Shown here: positions 5,561 through 10,828 of the stretch, piece by piece | Layout of the letters: each line of letters begins with the position of its first letter | How positions within the stretch are numbered: position 1 is the stretch's first letter | Source of the DNA: JAXDBV01 sp034678415 | Lineage (GTDB): Bacteria > Bacteroidota > Bacteroidia > Bacteroidales > VadinHA17 | Direction: 5' to 3' | Assembly (NCBI GenBank): GCA_034678415.1 | Contig: JAXDBV010000350.1 | Coordinates: forward strand, 1-10,828 | Length of the DNA: 10,828 bases | Program-made: the position numbers and the translations under genes | Notes under the pieces: model-generated | What the model saw: only the letters and a program-made list of their open reading frames with translations | The model's database searches: none | What the model was told of the DNA's origin: nothing

Positions 5561-6175
5561 CTAATCTATATCCAGCGAATAGACATGCACGTAATCCAGC
5601 TCCACATGAGTGTTAGCCGGTACAGTTAATCCAACTCTCGCTGTTCTCAGCATGGCTTTTGTCATCCTGGCCACCTTCCCGTTGACAAAGATCAGGCACG
5701 TTCCGTCTATATTTCTTACAGTCAGCTTATTATATTCACCGATGGGGTAAACCTCCACTGTTTCAGGCAGGGGTGTATAGGTCCAGTCGATCGCCAGCTT
5801 TTTGCTGTCAAATCCTATCCTTACAGACCCTGAAAATGCCTTTACCGGTTCATCGGAAGAACTCTGGACTACCCTGAAGGAATATTCAATTTCGTGCTCA
5901 CCCTCTATATCGGGGATGACAAGCCATCTGTCCCAGTTGGAAGTATAGTCATTTTGTATAACCAGGTGACCGTTCTCAATAACGGCATTCTGAAACTCGC
6001 TTTCATATAACGGCCAGCCGTTCGTGTTATCATCAAAATTCTCAACAATATGCGCGATCTTCATTTTATCCGTTAGCGCATCATATTCCCTGAAATGGTA
6101 ATGTTCGTATTCAGGATCTACTGTACAGGCATTCAGAATGAGAAGCATGAATGCAGGCAATACATATTTTTTCAT
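5561..6175 (-). CDS. Surface lipoprotein with lectin-like (LamG/glucanase-type) domain
   Basis: The 204-aa product starts with a lipoprotein signal peptide: MKKYVLPAFMLLILNAC, with the lipobox LNAC placing the acylated cysteine at residue 17. The mature part is a single beta-rich domain (~44-202). It opens with VENFDDNTNGWPLYES, contains IENGHLVIQND and WLVIPDIEGEHEIEYSFRV, and ends VELDYVHVYSLD. This is the pattern of concanavalin-A-like / laminin-G jelly-roll domains, which often bind glycans or mediate surface contact; no catalytic residues of a glycosidase are evident. It follows the outer-membrane barrel gene by 12 bases and is probably co-transcribed, so both are likely exported to the outer membrane. 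The ATG choice is fixed by the signal peptide. The substrate is unknown. Confidence 0.85.
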   Translation of the reverse strand: MKKYVLPAFMLLILNACTVDPEYEHYHFREYDALTDKMKIAHIVENFDDNTNGWPLYESEFQNAVIENGHLVIQNDYTSNWDRWLVIPDIEGEHEIEYSFRVVQSSSDEPVKAFSGSVRIGFDSKKLAIDWTYTPLPETVEVYPIGEYNKLTVRNIDGTCLIFVNGKVARMTKAMLRTARVGLTVPANTHVELDYVHVYSLDID

Positions 6176-6187
6176 CTTTATTTATTT

Positions 6188-7444
6188 TCAGTTAAACCGG
6201 TAATAAAATCCAATTGTCCCATGAATACAGACTGGTGTAAAGGCCGGATTTTCAGTATCTTCGTATGATCCAAAGATCTCCAGAGGATAATGGCATGAAC
6301 CTTCCAGTCTGAAACCCATCCGTTCGTTTATCTGGTATTGCACCCCTAATCCGCCGGTCACAGAAATCATATGCCTGGGATACTCCTTGGTTTCATCTAT
6401 TAGATCGGTTTCTGTTAAATAATCCTTGTCGAAAAACTGCCTCAACTCATCTACATATGAGTTATAGACCAGGATGTTGTATTCTAATCCGGAAACGATA
6501 TATGGCCTGATTTCTTTTTTAAGGATGTCATACTTTACACTTACGGGAACCGACAGTGTTGTCATCTTCAGTTTGTACAAGTTATATCTCATTTCCGTTT
6601 CGACTTTCGAATCGAAATTTGTTGAACTATAGAGGCCCAGCATGTATTGAAAACCTGAACGGACTGAGAAACGGCTGAAGAGCGTACCTGATTCAACATT
6701 GATTCCGGCAACAACCGGGAACCCCGAAAATCCATGATCTAGATCCTTACTAAAATCGGAAAGAGTCTTTCCCAGGCTATGGTAACCGCCCCCGGCGTTC
6801 AATACCAGCCTATAGTATCTCACCTTTATTGTTTTCCCCTTCTTTTTCCTCGCATAATTCTCCGGATCCACACACTCATTGTATGAATTCACTACTTTAG
6901 AAAGATACTTAGGTATAATGGCCTTTATCTCTTCTTCCTTCCCCAGCGCTTTGCTGCATTCATTCGTGAGAATTTTTAATATTCCCAGGGATTTCTTGAA
7001 TACATTGACGCTCTTCTGGTCAAGATAATTCACCAGAGGAATCTCATAAAAGCCTTTCTCATCATTGCCGGCCACATAACATTTGCCTGAGTAGTTATCA
7101 AAAAATGAAAACAGGGACAGGGGGCCCTCTATCTCTTCCCTCAGGAACAGAAGACTGTCTTTGTTTGCCGCATTCCTGAAAAGCATGCTGCTGTAATGCG
7201 GGTAACCTTCCAGTACATATGCTGTTATTTCTCCGGGTTTATAGGTCGCCGTAACCTCCCCGTAGAATTCACATGCAACGGACATCCGGGCTTCCGGTCG
7301 AAGGACAATGAACCCTTTGAGCGTGTCACCTTTCAATGTAATGATACTCCCCGGGATACGTTTCTCCTGCGACGATGAAGGATACACAATAATAAGTAAT
7401 AAAAACAGGATAAGCGCTATCCTGATGAACGGATACTTCTTCAT
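6188..7444 (-). CDS. Outer-membrane beta-barrel protein with N-terminal 'GDTLKG' domain
   Basis: The 418-aa product has a Sec signal peptide at 1-25 (MKKYPFIRIALILFLLLIIV, then SSSQ). The mature N-terminus (28-195) opens GSIITLKGDTLKGFI and includes GEITAYVLEG, a pattern seen in many Bacteroidota surface proteins of unknown role. It contains cysteines at 58, 122, 163 and 191 that could form disulfides. From ~205 the sequence alternates polar and hydrophobic strands (YYRLVLNAGGGYHSL, SRFSVRSGFQYMLGLYSS, HMISVTGGLGVQYQINERMG) and ends in the aromatic FYYRFN. This is typical of an eight- to ten-strand outer-membrane barrel of the PorT/OmpA-like type. It is first in a two-gene minus-strand unit with the lipoprotein. 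A promoter candidate lies 50-78 bases upstream. The partner function is unknown. Confidence 0.85.
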   Translation of the reverse strand: MKKYPFIRIALILFLLLIIVYPSSSQEKRIPGSIITLKGDTLKGFIVLRPEARMSVACEFYGEVTATYKPGEITAYVLEGYPHYSSMLFRNAANKDSLLFLREEIEGPLSLFSFFDNYSGKCYVAGNDEKGFYEIPLVNYLDQKSVNVFKKSLGILKILTNECSKALGKEEEIKAIIPKYLSKVVNSYNECVDPENYARKKKGKTIKVRYYRLVLNAGGGYHSLGKTLSDFSKDLDHGFSGFPVVAGINVESGTLFSRFSVRSGFQYMLGLYSSTNFDSKVETEMRYNLYKLKMTTLSVPVSVKYDILKKEIRPYIVSGLEYNILVYNSYVDELRQFFDKDYLTETDLIDETKEYPRHMISVTGGLGVQYQINERMGFRLEGSCHYPLEIFGSYEDTENPAFTPVCIHGTIGFYYRFN

Positions 7445-7493
7445 TATTCCGATAATTTTCGTTTATTTATGTATAATATGTAAACATGAAGTT

Positions 7494-7522
7494 TAAATAT
7501 ACGAAATTTTTGTGTAATACAA
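7494..7522 (-). promoter_or_regulatory. Promoter candidate for the barrel/lipoprotein unit
   Basis: On the minus strand TTG (7522-7520) is followed after 18 bases by TATATTTA (7501-7494), one mismatch from TAnnTTTG. It would start transcription about 40-45 bases before the ATG at 7444. The surrounding DNA is very AT-rich, so chance similarity is possible. Confidence 0.4.
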
Positions 7523-7629
7523 GTTTTAACCGGATTGTATGATGATATTCGTAATTATTTGATTATCTGATACTATATTTCTCCGGAACTTCCGGTTTGT
7601 ATTCTTACTTTTATTCAATATTCAGTCAC

Positions 7630-7657
7630 CATTTAAAAAAAATAGAATTATTCTATT
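7630..7657 (-). terminator. Weak terminator-like hairpin with T tract (minus strand)
   Basis: Read on the minus strand, AATAGAAT and ATTCTATT (7657-7641) can pair, though the one-base spacer forces the inner pairs open, and a run of T follows. The stem is AT-only and there is no identified minus-strand gene immediately upstream of it, so this is a low-confidence call. Confidence 0.2.
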
Positions 7658-7721
7658 ATCACAGGAGTCCTGTCCCTGGCAGAATAACCGGCAACAGGGT
7701 GGTCATTCTATGCTGCCCGTC

Positions 7722-7745
7722 CGCGGAGATGTTCAGCTCTCCGCG
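7722..7745 (+). other. GC-rich hairpin in the intergenic stretch
   Basis: CGCGGAGA (7722-7729) pairs perfectly with TCTCCGCG (7738-7745) across an eight-base loop TGTTCAGC. No T run follows on either strand, so it is not a standard terminator. It is the most stable structure in the 7523-8162 stretch and a candidate element of a non-coding RNA. Confidence 0.4.
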
Positions 7746-8162
7746 CACCGCAGTATACCATTATTGCTGTTGCATGAAGCCCGGGGAAATAACATGTGCC
7801 TAACCGTTGGGCATGCACGTCCCGGCCCGTGATATCTCATCCGGGGTGAAACGTTGTTCAACCGTGAAAAGAATCACAAAGGAATCTCCTGGCAGGATGA
7901 ATAACCTTTCCCCTTTACAAGAATGGGTCTGGAAAACCAGCGACATACTGAAAACATCATGCCCTCCTGCTTACGGAATTACTGAATAATTTCATTAATT
8001 AATTCATTAATTTTCCCGGTAATTCCTTACCGCGAAGACAGGTTGGTATTGTCCGGAATTTTATCATTTTCGATTTTATAACAAAAATGCAGCTGTTTCT
8101 TCCTGACGTTGTTGGCACGAATTGCAAATTTTTTTGCATGTCGGTTTTCTGGATTTTGTTCC

Positions 8163-8170
8163 TACCTTCG
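8163..8170 (+). promoter_or_regulatory. -7 promoter element of the nucleoside-hydrolase-like gene
   Basis: TACCTTCG is one base from the TAnnTTTG consensus and lies 23 bases before the proposed ATG at 8194, giving a leader of roughly 17 bases. No clear -33 TTG is found at the right distance; a TTTG at 8133-8136 is 26 bases away, which is too far. If this box is used, transcription starts downstream of the alternative TTG start at 8122 and excludes it. Confidence 0.4.
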
Positions 8171-8193
8171 TTTCAACACAAATCACAGCGGTG

Positions 8194-9621
8194 ATGAAAA
8201 AAGCAATATGGATAATCTCATTCTTCCTGGTCGGAAGTGTTGTTTCCTCTCATCCCTGGAAACCCGGTCATTTTGTGATTATCGATACCGATGGGGGTGC
8301 GGACGACATGCGTACCATATGTATGATGCTTGCCTCGCCCGACATACGCGTTTTGGGTATTACCGTCTCACCGGGTGAACTGCCGGCGCCGGAGGTCTAT
8401 GTCAGGACAAGTTCCTTGTTATACGGCCTGCATCATGAAGGGATACCGGTTGGCATCAACTATACACGGGTGATAAAACCTCGGGATAGCCGTTCCACGG
8501 CGGATGCAAGCTGGGGCGATGAGAAACCGGTGAATCCTCCCTCCCTCACCGCATTGTCAATGATGACATACCTGATGCTTCATTCGGGTGAGAAGTTTAC
8601 CCTGGTGAATCTTGGCACTCTCAATACTCTTGCCCTCTATGCCGACAGCCTTCCCGACCTCTTTAAAAAGACGCAGCGCATCCTGTGGGCAAATGATGAT
8701 TGTCTTCCATCGAAAGGGATGAATTATACAAGGGACCCCGGATCATACAAAAAGTTGCAGAAGAAAGGCATTGCTTTTGAGACCGTGACAGGCGAATATC
8801 CTTCCTGGAATGACTTTAATCAGGCAATCCCCGGTAAACTGTCTTCTGTGAATACCGCCTATGCCGTTCCTTTCAGCAGAAGTCTTGATATGACATCCCA
8901 GTGCGGCACGGGCTGGTTCGGCGAGCTGACAGCCGTCTATCTACATCATCCCGATCTTTTTGAGACCGTTACGGTACGGGGATTAAAAAAGCACACTCTG
9001 TTAGCTGAGGCAGGAACGGAACGGCTGGCCGAAGCCTTCAGGAACATACTGGCCGGTGAGACGGTACCGATGAACCAGGTGCTGGCCAGCTTCAGCCTTG
9101 AAAAAACAGACTACTACGAAGATGTGCAACCCATGATGACAAAAACCCTGACGCTTCATGGCAAACAGGAATGGGTGGCCGGGGTGATGACCAATGAGAT
9201 GCACCGTCACCTCGGTGTGTACTCTATTATCGGTGTTAAGATGGGGATACGGGCCATGGAGTATTTCGGTGCAGGAGTGGATGAGCTCAAGGTGGTTTCG
9301 TATGCGGGGATGGTGCCCCCCTTCAGCTGTCTGAACGATGGCCTGCAGGTAAGCACCGGCGCCACCCTGGGGCATGGATTGATACAGGTGCCTGAAACGA
9401 ACCATCCGCGGCCCGAAGCTGAATTTACATACCTGGGAAAAACAATACACCTGTCGTTAAAGGCAGCCACAGCCCTGGAAATTGCCTCCGCGATACGCGA
9501 ACTGGAAAGTATCCACGGCATCAACAGCAATATCTACTGGGAGCTGGTAAGGCGGCTGGCATTACAATACTGGCAGTCGCTCGACAGGCATGACGTATTT
9601 TCAATAAAGGTACAGGACTGA
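8194..9621 (+). CDS. Exported nucleoside-hydrolase-like protein fused to an FmdE-like domain (475 aa)
   Basis: The ATG at 8194 gives a textbook signal peptide (MKKAIWIISFFLVGSVVSS, cleavage before His20). A start at the TTG at 8122 would bury it, so I reject the longer 499-aa frame. Residues 27-315 are a nucleoside-hydrolase (IunH-type) domain: the ribose/Ca-binding motif DTDGGADD is at 31-38, LVNLGTLNTLALYA at 137-150 is the usual middle motif, and MNYTRDP (176-182) matches the region with the substrate-binding Asn. By eye the catalytic His-Asp pair near the domain end is replaced (Phe242-Gly243) and the ribose-binding Glu is Gly175, so classical N-glycoside hydrolysis is uncertain. Residues 332-425 look like an FmdE domain: EMHRHLGVYSIIGVKMG, then SCLNDGLQVSTGATLGHGLI (Cys378, Asp382) and YLGKTIHL. 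FmdE domains come from formylmethanofuran-dehydrogenase operons and related metal-binding proteins. The protein is probably periplasmic. It converges on corA. Confidence 0.85.
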   Translation: MKKAIWIISFFLVGSVVSSHPWKPGHFVIIDTDGGADDMRTICMMLASPDIRVLGITVSPGELPAPEVYVRTSSLLYGLHHEGIPVGINYTRVIKPRDSRSTADASWGDEKPVNPPSLTALSMMTYLMLHSGEKFTLVNLGTLNTLALYADSLPDLFKKTQRILWANDDCLPSKGMNYTRDPGSYKKLQKKGIAFETVTGEYPSWNDFNQAIPGKLSSVNTAYAVPFSRSLDMTSQCGTGWFGELTAVYLHHPDLFETVTVRGLKKHTLLAEAGTERLAEAFRNILAGETVPMNQVLASFSLEKTDYYEDVQPMMTKTLTLHGKQEWVAGVMTNEMHRHLGVYSIIGVKMGIRAMEYFGAGVDELKVVSYAGMVPPFSCLNDGLQVSTGATLGHGLIQVPETNHPRPEAEFTYLGKTIHLSLKAATALEIASAIRELESIHGINSNIYWELVRRLALQYWQSLDRHDVFSIKVQD

Positions 9622-9625
9622 GGCT

Positions 9626-10558
9626 TCAGAACCACTGCAGTCGCCTGAATACCAGGACACCAATATAGGCCAGGATAAAAGACCCCAGCAATATCCCCGG
9701 GAATGCCCATACGTTCCCTTCGAGGAAGTTGGGCACATTCATACCGTAAATGCTGGCAACAAGGGTGGGTATCATGAGAATAATAGAGACAGAGGTCAGC
9801 CGTTTCATTACCACGTTCAGGTTATTGGAGATCACCGAGGCAAAGGCGTCCATCATTCCGCTCTGAATATCCGAATAGATCTGTGCCGTGTCGGCCGCCT
9901 GCTTGTTCTCAATGATGGCATCCTCGAGCAAATCTTCAATCACTTCATCCATCTTCATCAGCTTCGACCCTTTCAGCTTAGCCAGCAATATCTCGTTCGA
10001 TTTGAGTGAAGTGGTAAAATATACCAGGCATTTCTCCATTTTCAAAAGACGGTGCAGCTCTTTGTTACGGATCGACTTCTCCAGATCCTTCTCAATCACA
10101 TTGATCTGCTGGTTGATCTGCTTGAGGTATCTAAGGTATAGTTTGGCGGAGTTGAGGAACAGCCGAAGAATAAAATTAATAGTCTCATTCACCTGCTGGT
10201 AGTGCTCCCTGTAGAGGGAAGGTTGCTGAGAGGGAAGCACATCGTTTTCGGTACCGCACACCGAAATGGTGGAATTCTCGGTGATGAATATGCCCAGAGG
10301 AACCGTATGGAAAGGTATACCGTTATTGTGGCTTTGTACTGGAATACGCAGAATGATCAGGGACCACTGGTCGTCGATCTCCAGACGGGGACGCTCGTCC
10401 ACGTCGAGGATATCCTGCAACACATCTTCAGGAATATGGTATTCATCATGAAGTACTGCAATTTCATGTGGATCGGGATTCACCACATTAATCCAGCATC
10501 GTTTCTCTGCCTGGGTCAGCTCAACGTAACCACCAAAGCTTCTGAAAATTTTCATCAT
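9626..10558 (-). CDS. corA: CorA-family magnesium/divalent cation transporter
   Basis: The product (310 aa from the ATG at 10558) has the full CorA layout. A soluble N-terminal alpha/beta domain (1-120, including DERPRLEIDDQWSLIILRIP) is followed by a long helical stalk (~125-255, QVNETINFILRLFLNSAKLY onwards). Two membrane helices come next, at ~256-271 and 284-304, and the selectivity motif YGMN lies at 271-274 at the end of the first. The C-terminus is short and basic-aromatic (FRRLQWF). Such proteins are homopentameric channels for Mg2+ and sometimes Co2+ or Ni2+ in the inner membrane. The frame is open to 10603, but AGAGGAGG seven bases before 10558 decides for the inner start. The gene is convergent with the hydrolase gene, only 4 bases apart. 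Length is normal for the family, and no key residue is missing. Confidence 0.95.
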   Translation of the reverse strand: MMKIFRSFGGYVELTQAEKRCWINVVNPDPHEIAVLHDEYHIPEDVLQDILDVDERPRLEIDDQWSLIILRIPVQSHNNGIPFHTVPLGIFITENSTISVCGTENDVLPSQQPSLYREHYQQVNETINFILRLFLNSAKLYLRYLKQINQQINVIEKDLEKSIRNKELHRLLKMEKCLVYFTTSLKSNEILLAKLKGSKLMKMDEVIEDLLEDAIIENKQAADTAQIYSDIQSGMMDAFASVISNNLNVVMKRLTSVSIILMIPTLVASIYGMNVPNFLEGNVWAFPGILLGSFILAYIGVLVFRRLQWF

Positions 10559-10565
10559 GGGAATG

Positions 10566-10573
10566 CCTCCTCT
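10566..10573 (-). promoter_or_regulatory. Strong ribosome binding site deciding the corA start
   Basis: On the minus strand AGAGGAGG ends 7 bases before the ATG at 10558. It is the best Shine-Dalgarno match in the window, where most other genes have weak ones. It lies inside the extended frame that begins at 10603, which argues against the upstream ATG. Confidence 0.75.
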
Positions 10574-10585
10574 GATTGATCCATC

Positions 10586-10613
10586 AAAGGGGCATAACAG
10601 CAACGGCCCCTTT
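10586..10613 (-). promoter_or_regulatory. Hairpin in the corA leader
   Basis: AAAGGGGC and GCCCCTTT form a perfect 8-bp stem with a 12-base loop, located 12 bases upstream of the ribosome binding site. If transcription starts near 10683 this hairpin is part of a leader of about 125 bases. It could tune translation or mRNA stability. It does not match a magnesium riboswitch that I recognise, and no T run follows it. Confidence 0.45.
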
Positions 10614-10689
10614 ATGGAAGGGTTAATTCAATTAATCTGCATTGACACGGGCCATCGTCCATATTCATTCAGAATTTATTATTACGCCG

Positions 10690-10697
10690 CAAAAGTA
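10690..10697 (-). promoter_or_regulatory. -7 promoter element candidate for corA
   Basis: On the minus strand TACTTTTG is an exact TAnnTTTG match about 130 bases upstream of the corA start. The -33 region has no clear TTG at 18-21 bases, so only half of the promoter is convincing. Confidence 0.4.
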
Positions 10698-10752
10698 AAA
10701 AAAATATTTTCCCATTGTGCCTCATAATAAAAAAAACAATGAAATTGAATCC

Positions 10753-10804
10753 CTTCTCTTCCTGTCCCGGATAGAAAAAGATCCGGGATCTCCAGGAAGG
10801 AGAA
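10753..10804. other. Long two-part hairpin near the right edge
   Basis: An inner perfect stem, TCCCGGAT (10765-10772) with ATCCGGGA (10781-10788), closes an A-rich eight-base loop. An outer stem, TTCCTG (10759-10764) with CAGGAA (10793-10798), continues with TTCTC / GAGAA across small bulges. No T run follows closely on either strand; on the minus strand the nearest is about 20 bases away, around 10730. It may be a terminator or stability element of a gene outside the window, or a leader structure of a plus-strand gene starting beyond the edge. Confidence 0.5.
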
Positions 10805-10828
10805 AAAACACAACGCAATACTCCATCA

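Larger units (their letters stand above)
7523..8162. other. Long intergenic stretch with several short hairpins, no confident gene
   Basis: Nothing here reads as a gene. Two plus-strand frames (7597-7803 and 7807-7989) have no motif, no ribosome binding site and unlikely residue composition. The central part (~7660-7900) is more GC-rich than the flanks. It holds several short inverted repeats: AATAGAAT-T-ATTCTATT (7641-7657), CAGGA-g-TCCTG (7662-7672), CGCGGAGA / TCTCCGCG (7722-7745) and, closer to the next gene, TGCAAA / TTTGCA (8123-8138). It could carry a small RNA or be gene debris; neither is shown. The stretch separates two divergent transcription units, so regulatory DNA for both is expected at its ends. 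Confidence 0.45.

Noticed and set aside
9001..9530. Two minus-strand frames (149 and 107 aa) within the hydrolase gene
   Set aside because: Both are shadows of the well-supported plus-strand gene and contain no domain.
10202..10579. Plus-strand frame of 125 aa opposite corA
   Set aside because: It is antisense to the conserved N-terminal domain of CorA and has no supporting start signals.

Overview
The window looks like a chromosomal segment of a Bacteroidota bacterium, most likely of the Bacteroidales type. The clues are promoter elements of the TTG-N(18-21)-TAnnTTTG class rather than sigma70 -35/-10 boxes, a tRNA gene without an encoded CCA, mostly weak ribosome binding sites, and protein families typical of the phylum: PspC proteins with an extra N-terminal domain, an outer-membrane barrel of the 'GDTLKG' type, and a small lipoprotein with a lectin-like fold. 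No rRNA, CRISPR array or intact mobile element is visible.

Layout, left to right. (1) Positions 1-520, minus strand: the N-terminal 173 codons of a DUF2797 zinc-ribbon protein, cut by the window edge. (2) Positions 626-3862, plus strand: a well-formed promoter, a small putative secreted protein, then a tight PspC - PadR - PspC cluster ending in a strong intrinsic terminator. The short and long PspC proteins are clear paralogues on either side of the PadR-type repressor, which suggests a self-regulated envelope-stress unit. (3) Positions 3913-4079: a tRNA-Gln(TTG) gene with its own promoter and a 3' hairpin. (4) Positions 4080-5560: a gene-poor stretch with one small conserved-looking gene on the minus strand (92 aa) and a decayed IS3-family element. 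The element keeps part of orfA, broken by stop codons, and two candidate terminal inverted repeats; orfB is gone. (5) Positions 5561-7522, minus strand: an outer-membrane beta-barrel protein followed by a lipoprotein, probably one transcription unit of cell-surface proteins. (6) Positions 7523-8162: a roughly 640-base non-coding stretch with several short hairpins. (7) Positions 8163-9621, plus strand: an exported nucleoside-hydrolase-like protein whose C-terminus is an FmdE-like domain. The N-terminal signal peptide becomes visible only when the start is moved 24 codons downstream of the longest reading frame. (8) Positions 9626-10697, minus strand: a CorA-type divalent-cation channel, convergent with the previous gene across 4 bases, with a hairpin in its leader. 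(9) A long hairpin lies at the right edge.

The most distinctive item is the nucleoside hydrolase / FmdE-like fusion, in which several canonical hydrolase active-site residues appear to be replaced. The PspC-PadR-PspC arrangement and the collapsed IS3 element are next. All homology statements come from reading the sequence by eye; no database search was run.
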